Part shown: piece after piece, positions 1 through 8,875 of the stretch
Layout: the number at the start of each line of letters is the position of its first letter
Position numbering within the stretch: the stretch's first letter is position 1
NCBI GenBank assembly: GCA_022790975.1
Contig: JAAVYF010000025.1
Span: forward strand, 1-44,616
DNA length: 44,616 bases
Source of the DNA: Clostridia bacterium
Lineage (GTDB): Bacteria; Bacillota; Clostridia; TANB77; CAG-508
Reading direction: 5' to 3'
Program-made: the position numbers and the translations under genes
Notes under the pieces: generated by a model
The model's input: the letters and a program-made list of their open reading frames with translations, nothing else
Database searches by the model: none
Told to the model about the DNA's origin: nothing

Positions 1-2084
1 GTTTGGGAGGAGCATATAAGCCTTCATATGTAGTAATAGAACTAGATAAACCTAGATATGTAGCAGAAGTAGATTATGTTCCTGATGCAAAGGCAACAGG
101 AACAGGAGGATATCCAACTGGAAAGGCGAGTAAGCTAGAAATTTATGTAAGTATGGATAGTACAAATTGGGAGCTTGCAGCAGTTGGTAATAATTTAGCA
201 AATAACAATAATTTGAAAAAGATAACTTTTGAAGAAGCAAAACAGGCAAAGTATGTAAAAATTCATTGCCCATCGGTTTATCAATCAGGGCTTCAACATT
301 ATTTTTCAATAGCTGTTATTAATTTATATGAAAATCCATCAGCTAGTGAAATACCTACAGCTGAGATTAGTTATAATATTACTAATAAAACTAATAAAGA
401 TGTTATAGCAGAGTTAGTAGATGAAAATAGACCAATTACTGTTACAAATAATGATGGAAGCAAAACTCATACATTTACAGAAAATGGTGAGTTCACATTT
501 GAATTTGTTGATGATGAAGGAAATAAAGGTAGTGCAACAGCCAATGTAGATTGGATAGATAAAATAGCACCTGAAGCAGAAGTTACTTTTAGTACAACTG
601 AATTAACCAATGAAGACGTAGTAGCAACAATAACATTTAGTAAAGAAAATATAACAGTACTTTCAAAAGATGTGCAAATTGCTGAAAATCCAGTAGATAA
701 AAGTAAAACTATTACATTCGAAGCTAATGCATCATACGAATTAGAATTTGCAGATGAATTAGGTAATGTAGGAACTAAAACAATTGCAGTAGATTGGATT
801 GACAAAGAAGCTCCAACAGCAGAGCTTACTTACAGTACACTTAATCTTACAGATCAACCAGTTATTGTAACAATGAATCCAAGTGAAGAAGTAACAGTTT
901 TGAATAATAATGGAGAAATGTCATATACATTTGAAGAAAATGGAACATTCACATTTGAATTTGTAGATAGAGCAGGAAATGCAGGAACCGCAATAGCTAA
1001 TGTAAACTGGATTTCTAAAATACCAGAATATACATTAACATATTCAACAACAGAACCAACTAATCAAGATGTTACTGTAACATTAGAATTAGAAGAAGGC
1101 TACAGAATAGTAAGTGATAATGGAGCTAATACTCATACATTTACAGAGAATGGAGAATTTACATTTGAATATATAGATGAAAGTGGTAATAGAGGAGTAA
1201 TACTGGTTAGTGTTAATTGGATAGATAAAACAGCACCACAAGGGGTTATAAAATATAATATAATGACTGCAACAAATCAAACGGTAAAAGCAATATTAAT
1301 TCCAAATGAAGAAGTAGAAGTAACAAATAATAATGGAAGTACAGAATATACATTTACTCAAAATGGAAATTTTACATTTGAGTTTAGAGATAAAGCAGGA
1401 AATGTTGGAAATGCAGTAGCAACAGTAGACTGGATTGATAAAGAAGCACCAACAGCAGAAATTAGTTATAGTATAACAGGGTCAACTAAAGAAGATGTAA
1501 TAGCAACATTGGTAAATGAAAGTGAAGAAATAACAATAACAAATAATAATGGAAGCAAAGAGTATACATTTACAGAAAATGGAACCTTTACATTTAAATT
1601 TGTTGATAAAGCAGGAAATGTTGGAAGTGCAACTGCAAAAGTGACTTGGATAAATAAAAATTCAGGTTTAATAACTTCAGAAAAATATAAGATTGAAAAT
1701 GATTTTATTTCACAAATAAGACCAAAGTTAAATGAAAAAGAAGGAACAACAGTAAAAGAATTCAAAGAAAATATAGATGCAAAAGAAGAGTTAATTGTCT
1801 CAAATAAAGATGGAATTAAATTAGATGATAATAATATTGTTACAACAGGCTCAAAATTAAAAGTAGGAGAAAAAGAATATATTATTATAGTAAAAGGCGA
1901 TATAGATTGTGACGGAGAAATAACAATTAATGATTTAGCAAAAATAAAATTACATTATATAGAAAAGAAATTGTTAGAAGAAATTCCAGTAAAAGCAGCA
2001 GATATTGATGGTGATGAAGAAATTACAATAAATGATTTGGCAGTATTTAAATTACTATTAATTGGGTTGAGAGAATTAAATTAG
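1..2084 (+). CDS. Secreted Ig-repeat protein with C-terminal dockerin (5' partial)
   Basis: The reading frame is open to the left window edge, so this is the C-terminal part of a larger secreted protein; the TTG at 3 is not a convincing start. The first ~115 visible residues resemble a discoidin (F5/8 type C) carbohydrate-binding domain, with features such as SMDSTNWELA and KYVKIHC. Six tandem Ig-like repeats of about 70-80 residues follow (about residues 118-550), each ending near a DKAGNVG and VDWIDK-type motif. A module at about 554-632 (ITSEKYKIEND to KEYIIIVKG) is shared with the next gene. Two calcium-loop-like dockerin repeats follow (GDIDCDGEITINDLAKIKL and ADIDGDEEITINDLAVFKL), ending just before the stop. 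Dockerins dock onto cohesins; cohesin-like domains occur in the next two genes. Any catalytic domain would lie upstream of the window. Confidence 0.85.
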   Translation, partial: LGGAYKPSYVVIELDKPRYVAEVDYVPDAKATGTGGYPTGKASKLEIYVSMDSTNWELAAVGNNLANNNNLKKITFEEAKQAKYVKIHCPSVYQSGLQHYFSIAVINLYENPSASEIPTAEISYNITNKTNKDVIAELVDENRPITVTNNDGSKTHTFTENGEFTFEFVDDEGNKGSATANVDWIDKIAPEAEVTFSTTELTNEDVVATITFSKENITVLSKDVQIAENPVDKSKTITFEANASYELEFADELGNVGTKTIAVDWIDKEAPTAELTYSTLNLTDQPVIVTMNPSEEVTVLNNNGEMSYTFEENGTFTFEFVDRAGNAGTAIANVNWISKIPEYTLTYSTTEPTNQDVTVTLELEEGYRIVSDNGANTHTFTENGEFTFEYIDESGNRGVILVSVNWIDKTAPQGVIKYNIMTATNQTVKAILIPNEEVEVTNNNGSTEYTFTQNGNFTFEFRDKAGNVGNAVATVDWIDKEAPTAEISYSITGSTKEDVIATLVNESEEITITNNNGSKEYTFTENGTFTFKFVDKAGNVGSATAKVTWINKNSGLITSEKYKIENDFISQIRPKLNEKEGTTVKEFKENIDAKEELIVSNKDGIKLDDNNIVTTGSKLKVGEKEYIIIVKGDIDCDGEITINDLAKIKLHYIEKKLLEEIPVKAADIDGDEEITINDLAVFKLLLIGLRELN

Positions 2085-2094
2085 TATAAATTAT

Positions 2095-2128
2095 AAAAAA
2101 GCCAGAATAAAAAAGTTCTGGCTTTTTT
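2095..2128 (+). terminator. Rho-independent terminator
   Basis: The stem GCCAGAA (2101-2107) pairs with TTCTGGC (2116-2122) and runs into a T6 tract. A6 lies upstream of the stem. It sits 11 bases after the stop of the Ig/dockerin gene. The following ~280 bases up to the next promoter are AT-rich with no gene that I can see. Confidence 0.9.
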
Positions 2129-2414
2129 GTTATATAAAAATTCTATTTAACTAATATTATGTAAAAATTTATTACAAAGAAATGAAAATAATTACCAAAA
2201 AGATATTAATCATATTAAAGGTATTTTTAAATTTCAAAAAATATAGCAAATTATATTTTTTCAATTTATATAAAATAATTTTTATAATAAATTGTTAAAA
2301 AGAAAATATTAGATTATTAGAAATTTAAAATTAAATGGTACTAATTTTAATTATAGAGCATTATAATAAAATGTGTATTTATGTGAAAATAGGTTTAGAA
2401 ATATATGAAAAATA

Positions 2415-2443
2415 TTGATCATTTTTCCAAAATATGCTATAAT
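2415..2443 (+). promoter_or_regulatory. Sigma-A promoter of the transglutaminase-like gene
   Basis: TTGATC (2415-2420), a 17-base spacer and TATAAT (2438-2443). It overlaps the ATG at 2405, which rules out that codon as the start and supports the start at 2495. Confidence 0.75.
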
Positions 2444-2494
2444 AAAAGTGTTATGTGCATTAATTATTTAAAAAGAAAGAGAGGATTTAATTTT

Positions 2495-5400
2495 ATGAAA
2501 TTTAAAAAGTTAATTATAGGAATGTTGTTAATTGTAATTCTTATATCGCAATTAAGTTTCATTTCTTTTAACAACTATGTATATGCACAAGAGTCAAATG
2601 ATTTAAATAATCAAAAGTTCCATTATGAACAACTTAATGATTTATCTAAAAAAGTATATAATGGAATTTACGACATGTATATTCAAGGAATTTTAAAAAC
2701 AGGAAACGGAACATATGATATTGCAGCAGACGATAAATATGTTACTCAACAACAACTTGAAGATTACATGAAAGGAAGTACTGAATTAAAAGCTGCTGTA
2801 AATGCAGCAAGATATGCATTTTATGCAGACTATCCAGAAGTATTTTATGTAAATTTTCAATGTCTTGATTTAAGAGTAACAAAAGACAGTGAAAATAGAT
2901 ATCATGCAAATATTGGTTCAGGAAAATTAAAAAGCTATTATGTAGAAGGTTTTACAAGTGAGACTCAAGTAGATGAGGCTATAGTTGAATTTAATGACAA
3001 AGTAGATGAAATTGTAAATGGTGCCAATAATCTTAATATTGAAAATGGAAAAAACAGTGTAATAGAAAAAATAAAATATGTTCATAACGAAATTATCAAC
3101 AATACTGGATACAGATTAGAAAGTGATTGTATACCAGGAAACGAGGGATTTATTTCTACACCTTATGGTGCTCTTGTAAAAAAACAAGCAGTGTGTGAAG
3201 GATATGCAAGAGCATTAAAAGTAGTTTTAGATAAAATGGGAATCAATAATATTCTTGTACAAGGAACTCATCAAACAGAAGGTTATGCAGCAGTTCCTCA
3301 TATGTGGAATTATGTAGAAATAGAAAAGGAAACAGTTGCAAGAAGCACAGAGAAAGTTTGGTATGCAATAGATGCAACATTAGATGATCCATTTTTACGT
3401 GATACTACTATGGATTCTACACATCCAGATTTTATACCAGGAAGCGATATAACAGAAGGTTTTGAAAATACAAGATATTGTATGGTTGGAACAGAAACTA
3501 TGAATAAAGAACATGTTGCTTTAGGAACAGTAGAAGCAGCAGGTAATTATACATTTATATATCCAGAATTATATTCAGAAGACTATGGTATTGATACAGT
3601 AGTAAATAATAATGGATTATTAGTAAAATTCAAACAAGAAGGTACAGAAACAGAAGAATATCGTGCAGGAGATTTCTATATTAGTTATAATAATAAAGGA
3701 TATGTAGAATCAACAAAAGATGGAAAATATATATTAATGAAATATCATGAATATAGACCAGGTGATGATAAATGGATTGAAGGAAAATGGGGATATTTCT
3801 TACCAGATGTATATGCAGGTGGATTTATTGATTATGATGATCATGTTTATGTAAGTGTACCAAATTCAGAATATGTTGAATTTGCAGTAACAACTTTAGC
3901 ACCAGGAGATTACAAAAATGATATTAAATATTTATCATATCAAGGAGATGGTTCTGATTTTGTAGCACAATCAGGAAAATTATATAATCCAAATGGAACA
4001 TATAAAGCTGCACCTTATATTAAAACTCAAACACCAGCAGCAACAGCAACACTTACAGTAGGACCTACTTATCATGTTGATGTTACTTATACTGATGATT
4101 TAATATTAGCTAATGGAGCAACAGAAGCTGGTTATAGAATGGAATCAACAGGAGCAACAGGTGTTGCTGAATCAAAAATAGAAAACTTTACTTTTGATGG
4201 AAAAAATAGAATAACATTTGATTTAACATTTAGTAAAATGTTTGCAGATGACGATGCTATGTATAGAATTTATATAACAGGTTTAGTAGGAAAAAATAGT
4301 AATAAAGAACCAAACTACATTTCTTATGGAGCCTATAATTTAATAGCATGTTCTTTCAGTATGAATGCAGCAAAAAGCTGGGATGTATTTGCTAGACCAA
4401 CACTTCTTGAAAATGAAGATTTATCAATGAATGGATGGGTAACTAGTGATGGAAAACAAGTATCAGAAAAATTAAAATCTAGAATTGCATTAGTAACAAC
4501 AAGAACTACTCAAACAGAAAAAGATACAATGAATGGTTTAATGGAAGAACAATTAGGAGATCAAGAATTAATTACAAGTGAAACATATAATATTTCATTA
4601 AATGTATGTAAAAAATATGTTGTAAAAACAGGACATAAACTAAGATTATCTCTTGGATTTCCAAAAGGATATGGTCCAGATGATGCTGGAGTTACATTTA
4701 AAGCATATCACTTTATAACAAATGCATCAGGAGAAGTAACAGGAGTAGAAGAAATTCCTTGTATTGTAACACAATATGGTTTAATAGTTACTTGTAATTC
4801 ATTTAGTCCATTTGCAATAGCAGCAGTAGAAAATGATGGAACAAATGTACAAACTGAAAAAGCGATTATTGTGTCTGCAACGGAAGGTGGCCAAGTAAAT
4901 GGTGCAAATAGAGATGAAGGAAATATAATTACTTTAGCAGAAAATGAATCTGCTGAACTTAATATAGTACCACAAGAAGGATATGAAATTGAATCTGTAA
5001 CAATTTTTGGTAATGCAGTAGAAGTAACAAATAAAGATTTAATGAATATTAATGTAAATTATAATGATGTTAAAGATGGAAATTGTATTGTTGATGCAAA
5101 ATTTGTTGCCAAGAGTGTAGTTGAAGAAGAAGTACAAAAAGGTGAAACTTTAGTACAACCAACAGCTACTCCAGCAGAAATAAAAATGTTACCATCAACA
5201 ACTTTATCACAAAATAGAGATTTATTAATAGTTCCTGAAGTATCAGAAACATCAGGAATTCAAACATATCAATGGTACAAAGATGATGTAAAACTAGAAG
5301 GAAAAACAAATAAAGTTTTAAAAATAGAAAATTGTAAAGTTGAAGATTCTGGAAACTATGTTTTAAAAGTTACAACAACAGTAGATACATTAAGTGAAGA

Positions 5401-6265
5401 AACAGTAAGTACACCATGTGTAGTAACAATTAAAGGATTTAATATTTCTATGTCATCAAATAAAACTACAAATCTTCAAAATTCAGAAGAATTTGAAGTA
5501 ACAGTTAATTTGAATAATATTAGAAATATAAATGATGGTTTAATTTCTTTAGCTGGACAATTAGAATATGATTCTGAAATTTTAGAAAGAATAGAGATTG
5601 TAGGACAAAATGGTTGGACATTAGATAATAAATCATTTAATGAAGAAAATCTTAAATTTATTATTGAAAATGAACAAAAAGTAAATGTTGTATCAGATAT
5701 TTTAAAAATAAAGTTTAAAGTAAAAGATACAGCTGAAAGTGAAAATAAAACTGTAATTAAAATAAAAGGAATTAGTGCAAGTGGTGGAGAGGTTCCAATT
5801 TATACAGCTGATTCAGAAATAGAAATTGGTTTAGATTTACATGAAAAACCAACTGAAATTACTTCAGATAAATATGTTATTGATGAAAAATCTGAAATTA
5901 TTTCAAGAATTGCACCAAATACAACAGTAGCTCAATTTAAAAATAACATTACAGCTAATAAAGAAATAGTAGTTTTAGATAAAGATGGAAATGTTTTAAA
6001 AGAAAATGCTATTTTAGGAACAGGAATGCAAATAAAAGTTGGAAAGACAACTCAATTTAAATCTATAGTAATTGGAGATTTAGATGGAGATGGAGAAATT
6101 ACAATTCTTGAACTTGCAAAGATAAAATTACATTATATTGATGCAAAACATATAGAAACAGAAATGGAATTGATGGCAGCAGACTTAGATGCAGATGGAG
6201 AAATTACTATCAACGATATTGCTCAAGTAAAATTAGTAATAATTGGTTTGAAAGTAATAGACTAA
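2495..6265 (+). CDS. Secreted transglutaminase-like protein with cohesin-like and dockerin domains
   Basis: The start at 2495 is chosen because GAGAGGA lies just upstream and a clean signal peptide follows (MKFKKLIIGMLLIVILIS to VYAQ). The product is 1256 residues. A transglutaminase/protease-like core has the triad Cys234 (AVCEGYA), His269 (PHMWNYV) and Asp293 (YAIDATLDDP). A large beta-rich region follows, then a bacterial-repeat-like segment (about 788-875), an Ig-like domain (about 900-978, with WYKDD and DSGNYVL), a cohesin-like domain (about 982-1113, with LEYDSEIL), the same pre-dockerin module as the preceding gene (about 1119-1190) and a two-repeat dockerin to the C-terminus. Carrying both a cohesin-like domain and a dockerin would let it act as an adaptor as well as an enzyme. 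The substrate is unknown; crosslinking or cleaving proteins or peptidoglycan peptides is an inference from the fold. Confidence 0.85.
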   Translation: MKFKKLIIGMLLIVILISQLSFISFNNYVYAQESNDLNNQKFHYEQLNDLSKKVYNGIYDMYIQGILKTGNGTYDIAADDKYVTQQQLEDYMKGSTELKAAVNAARYAFYADYPEVFYVNFQCLDLRVTKDSENRYHANIGSGKLKSYYVEGFTSETQVDEAIVEFNDKVDEIVNGANNLNIENGKNSVIEKIKYVHNEIINNTGYRLESDCIPGNEGFISTPYGALVKKQAVCEGYARALKVVLDKMGINNILVQGTHQTEGYAAVPHMWNYVEIEKETVARSTEKVWYAIDATLDDPFLRDTTMDSTHPDFIPGSDITEGFENTRYCMVGTETMNKEHVALGTVEAAGNYTFIYPELYSEDYGIDTVVNNNGLLVKFKQEGTETEEYRAGDFYISYNNKGYVESTKDGKYILMKYHEYRPGDDKWIEGKWGYFLPDVYAGGFIDYDDHVYVSVPNSEYVEFAVTTLAPGDYKNDIKYLSYQGDGSDFVAQSGKLYNPNGTYKAAPYIKTQTPAATATLTVGPTYHVDVTYTDDLILANGATEAGYRMESTGATGVAESKIENFTFDGKNRITFDLTFSKMFADDDAMYRIYITGLVGKNSNKEPNYISYGAYNLIACSFSMNAAKSWDVFARPTLLENEDLSMNGWVTSDGKQVSEKLKSRIALVTTRTTQTEKDTMNGLMEEQLGDQELITSETYNISLNVCKKYVVKTGHKLRLSLGFPKGYGPDDAGVTFKAYHFITNASGEVTGVEEIPCIVTQYGLIVTCNSFSPFAIAAVENDGTNVQTEKAIIVSATEGGQVNGANRDEGNIITLAENESAELNIVPQEGYEIESVTIFGNAVEVTNKDLMNINVNYNDVKDGNCIVDAKFVAKSVVEEEVQKGETLVQPTATPAEIKMLPSTTLSQNRDLLIVPEVSETSGIQTYQWYKDDVKLEGKTNKVLKIENCKVEDSGNYVLKVTTTVDTLSEETVSTPCVVTIKGFNISMSSNKTTNLQNSEEFEVTVNLNNIRNINDGLISLAGQLEYDSEILERIEIVGQNGWTLDNKSFNEENLKFIIENEQKVNVVSDILKIKFKVKDTAESENKTVIKIKGISASGGEVPIYTADSEIEIGLDLHEKPTEITSDKYVIDEKSEIISRIAPNTTVAQFKNNITANKEIVVLDKDGNVLKENAILGTGMQIKVGKTTQFKSIVIGDLDGDGEITILELAKIKLHYIDAKHIETEMELMAADLDADGEITINDIAQVKLVIIGLKVID

Positions 6266-6291
6266 AAATCATAAAATTAAAATCATAAAAT

Positions 6292-6358
6292 AAAAAATAG
6301 TTAGAGAATTTTGAAGTGAATCTTATATGGTTCACTTCATTTTCTAGCTATTTTTTTA
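6292..6358 (+). terminator. Long Rho-independent terminator
   Basis: An extended hairpin pairs AAATAGTTAGAGAA and GAAGTGAATC with GGTTCACTTC and TTTTCTAGCTATTT, followed by a T tract. It lies 26 bases after the transglutaminase-like gene. The rest of 6359-6544 is AT-rich with nothing recognisable. Confidence 0.85.
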
Positions 6359-6544
6359 TTAATATTATATAGAAATATTGATTATATTTTAGAATATTTA
6401 TACATTTATAATAAAAGATTATATATTTAAATTAGATAATTGTTATGTTATTATTAAAATTATGTGCAGTAAATAAATTTAAGATATTTATATTTTTATT
6501 AAAATTATTTATATAATTATATATGGCAAAAATTCCAAAAAGGA

Positions 6545-6573
6545 TTTACATAATATTAAAAATATGATATAAT
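6545..6573 (+). promoter_or_regulatory. Promoter of the anchored cohesin-like gene
   Basis: TTTACA (6545-6550), a 17-base spacer and TATAAT (6568-6573). This gives a leader of about 135 bases before the ATG at 6718. The gene is therefore probably transcribed separately from its neighbour. Confidence 0.7.
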
Positions 6574-6717
6574 AAATTTATGTATGGTAAAAAATTTAAA
6601 ATTATTTTTATAAAGTTAATTAAATAAAATTATTTTTATAAAATTTATTGACTGTCTAAAAGTTTTATGATTAAATTTTAATTGATTTTATAAATATAAA
6701 GAGGAGGATTTTAAATT

Positions 6718-7599
6718 ATGAAAAAAGTAATTAGATTATTAAGCTTAATATTATTGATTATGATTCTTATGATTGGAAATGTATATGCAACTTTTGAGTG
6801 TAAGGTAGATATGGTATCATCTGATGTTAAAGAAAATGAATTTACAGTTGATGTTAAATTATTAAATGTAAAAACTGATAATGGTATAATTTCATTAGGA
6901 GCAACTCTTGAGTATGACGATAATTTAGAATTAGAAGAAATGCAAGGGAAAAATGGTTGGGAAACTCCAAAGGCAGGTTCTTCATCATATAATGCTTCAA
7001 ATGGAAAAATGGCACTTACTAGAGATTCAGTTGGAAAAAGTGATGAAGTAGTTTTTACAATGAAATTTAAAATAAAATCTGATAGTAAAAAAGATTTTGA
7101 TGTATCATTAAAAAATATATCTGTATCAGATGGAGATACTTTACTTAAACTTAATGATGTATCTAAAAATATAAAAGTAGCAGTTGGTTCAGGAACACAA
7201 CAAAAACCAGACAATACAACACAAAATCCTAATAATCCATCTCAAAACACAAATACAACTCAAAAACCAGATAATACAACGCAAAACCCTAATAATCCAT
7301 CTCAAAATACAAATACAACTCAAAAGCCAAATAATACAGTACAAAATACAAATACAATTCAAACTCCTAATAATGTAAATACAAATAATACACAAAATTC
7401 AAATAATTCAAATCAAACTACAATTATAACTCCAACTACAAATGCAAATAAGAATAATGCTAATAAAAATAATACTTCACTTTCTGAATCTTTACCATAT
7501 GCAGGCGGTAAAAGTCCAGTAGTATTAATAGTAATAGGAGCTGTTGTATTAGTTTCATCAATTTTATTAATTAAAATAAAAATTGATAAAAGAAAATAA
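6718..7599 (+). CDS. Small cell-surface cohesin-like protein with sortase-type anchor
   Basis: The start has a strong GAGGAGG site. The 293-residue product has a signal peptide (about 1-25) and one cohesin-like domain (about 27-160) that resembles the one in the preceding protein: a conserved 'NGIISLGATLEYDDNLELE' stretch and a following KNGW motif. A low-complexity Asn/Thr/Gln/Pro linker (about 160-255) contains an exact 20-residue repeat. The C-terminus is LPYAG (259-263), a hydrophobic segment and a KIKIDKRK tail, the arrangement of an LPxTG-like sorting signal with Ala in place of Thr. The likely role is a single-cohesin wall anchor for the dockerin proteins encoded upstream. Cohesin assignment is by pattern, not by profile search. 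Confidence 0.8.
   Translation: MKKVIRLLSLILLIMILMIGNVYATFECKVDMVSSDVKENEFTVDVKLLNVKTDNGIISLGATLEYDDNLELEEMQGKNGWETPKAGSSSYNASNGKMALTRDSVGKSDEVVFTMKFKIKSDSKKDFDVSLKNISVSDGDTLLKLNDVSKNIKVAVGSGTQQKPDNTTQNPNNPSQNTNTTQKPDNTTQNPNNPSQNTNTTQKPNNTVQNTNTIQTPNNVNTNNTQNSNNSNQTTIITPTTNANKNNANKNNTSLSESLPYAGGKSPVVLIVIGAVVLVSSILLIKIKIDKRK
7201..7320 (+). repeat. Two tandem 60-bp coding repeats in the linker
   Basis: 7201-7260 and 7261-7320 differ at four bases, and all four changes are synonymous. A third, degenerate copy starts at 7321. The repeat encodes the 20-residue linker unit beginning QKPDNTTQ. Confidence 0.9.
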
Positions 7600-7627
7600 A
7601 TATAAAAAAATTATTAAAGAAAATATT

Positions 7628-7744
7628 AAAATACTTCATATATTAGATAAAGTATACTAATAATGAATTGTTTAAATTAAAATTTACTTAAACATTCATT
7701 TAGTTTATAAATTAGTTTTACTTTATAATTATATGAAGTATTTT
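7628..7744. repeat. Long imperfect palindrome (MITE-like)
   Basis: AAAATACTTCATATA (7628-7642) is the reverse complement of the end at 7730-7744. The inner parts also pair imperfectly (GATAAAGTAtACTAA with TTAGTTTTACTTTAT; AATGAATTGTTTAA with TTAAACATTCATT). The whole ~117 bases can fold into one stem. It may be a miniature inverted-repeat element or an elaborate terminator of the cohesin-like gene. It touches the left copy of the direct repeat that flanks the island. Confidence 0.6.
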
Positions 7745-7772
7745 TGTGTTGTTTAAATAAATCAAGGAGGTG
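7742..7772 (+). repeat. Left copy of imperfect 31-bp direct repeat flanking the island
   Basis: TTTTGTGTTGT, ten bases, then CAAGGAGGTG. The same two blocks with the same ten-base spacing occur at 16760-16790; 26 of 31 positions match by hand alignment. A dyad (GTGTTGTTTAAAT with ATTTTAACAACAC, 7746-7789) surrounds this copy. It is a candidate recombination or attachment site, but no integrase is visible in the window. Confidence 0.5.
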
Positions 7773-7835
7773 CGTGGGTAATTTTAACAACACACACTAA
7801 AACTACCACAAAATCAATAATGATATAAACTATCA

Positions 7836-7878
7836 AATCAGGAGAAAGTAATAAAATTGCTTTCTCTTTTGTTTGATT
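7836..7878 (+). terminator. Terminator-like hairpin in the 7600-8032 gap
   Basis: GAGAAAG (7842-7848) pairs with CTTTCTC (7860-7866), with outer AATCA/TGATT pairing and a T-rich 3' side. The rest of 7773-7960 holds no gene that I can support. Confidence 0.5.
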
Positions 7879-7961
7879 AATGGATAATTCTATGGTACAA
7901 TTATCTTGATAACTAGTAATATGTAAAAGAAAAAATAAATTAAAAGTATAGATACATTTTA

Positions 7962-7990
7962 TGACCAAAATAGTGGATGGAATATATAAT
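7962..7990 (+). promoter_or_regulatory. Possible promoter of the nuclease gene
   Basis: TGACCA (7962-7967), a 17-base spacer and TATAAT (7985-7990). The -35 box is weak and the call rests mainly on the -10 box and its distance to the start at 8033. Confidence 0.45.
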
Positions 7991-8032
7991 GTTTGATAAA
8001 ATAAAAGAAAATAAATGAAAGAAAGGGATTAT

Positions 8033-8875
8033 ATGGATAAGGTACATTTGTCTAAATCTAAATACTGCAAAGCAAAACAATGTAATAAAATACTATGGTT
8101 AAATAAATACAAGCCAGAATGTGCTGAAAAAACAGCAAGTGAAGCTGTTTTAGAGAATGGAACAGAAGTAGGTGAACTTGCAAGAGAACTATTTGGAGAA
8201 TATATCAATATTGAATATCAAAGTGATTTATCTAAAATGATAGAACAGACAAAACGATATATAGGAAAAAAGCCTAATATTATTACAGAAGCATCTTTTG
8301 AGTATAACAAAAATTTTTGTAGTGTAGATATTTTAAAAAATGATGTGGATGGAATAGAAATATATGAAGTAAAAAGTTCAACTTCAATAAATGATATTTA
8401 TTTGGATGATATTTCATATCAAGTATATGTACTTCTTAATTTAGGATATAAAGTAAAAAAAGCAAGCATAGTGTACATTAACAATCAATATGTAAGAAAT
8501 GGAGAACTTGAATTAGACAATTTGTTTAATATTGAAGATGTAACAGAAATTGCATTTTCAAAACAAGAAGAAATCAAAGAAATTAATAACTATATGGAAC
8601 AAGAAAGCGAACCAACACAAGAAATTGGAACACATTGTTTTAATCCATATAATTGTGAATATTGGAATTATTGTACAAGAAAGTTACCAGAAAACAACGT
8701 ATTCAAAATTAGAAGAATGAAAAAAGAACAAAAATTTAATTTATATAATAAAGGTATTTATGAATTTAAAGATTTATTAAATCAAGATATAAACTGGAAA
8801 TTTAAGCAACAAGTGGAATTTGAAGAATTAAATAAAGAGCCTGTAATAGATAAAAAAAAATTAGAGCTTTTATGA
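8033..8875 (+). CDS. Cas4-like nuclease half of a DUF2779 protein, broken in an A9 run
   Basis: The start at 8033 is preferred over 8015 because GAAAGGGA precedes it and because MDKVHLSKSKYCKAKQCNKI matches how this family begins. The segment carries a PD-(D/E)XK core (Asp in FCSVDIL, Glu and Lys in YEVKSS) and a cysteine cluster near residues 200-215 (HCFNPYNCEYWNYC), like Cas4/Dna2-type Fe-S nucleases. Family members normally continue into a DUF2779 domain, which here lies in the next ORF. Re-reading one A in the nine-A run at 8852-8860 (a -1 shift) gives DKKKIRAFMKNLYYS and joins the two halves in a 490-residue protein. The break may be a real mutation, a homopolymer sequencing error or programmed slippage. 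The nucleic acid substrate is unknown. Confidence 0.75.
   Translation: MDKVHLSKSKYCKAKQCNKILWLNKYKPECAEKTASEAVLENGTEVGELARELFGEYINIEYQSDLSKMIEQTKRYIGKKPNIITEASFEYNKNFCSVDILKNDVDGIEIYEVKSSTSINDIYLDDISYQVYVLLNLGYKVKKASIVYINNQYVRNGELELDNLFNIEDVTEIAFSKQEEIKEINNYMEQESEPTQEIGTHCFNPYNCEYWNYCTRKLPENNVFKIRRMKKEQKFNLYNKGIYEFKDLLNQDINWKFKQQVEFEELNKEPVIDKKKLELL

Noticed and set aside
2405..2494. Alternative upstream start of the transglutaminase-like gene
   Set aside because: The ATG lies within the promoter, and the extension would destroy the signal peptide.
7762..7968. 68-codon minus-strand ORF in the island's left flank
   Set aside because: No ribosome site, low-complexity hydrophobic translation, and it overlaps the direct repeat and the terminator-like hairpin.
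8033..8875. CRISPR-associated Cas4
   Set aside because: The Cas4-like fold here belongs to a DUF2779 fusion; there is no array and no other cas gene.
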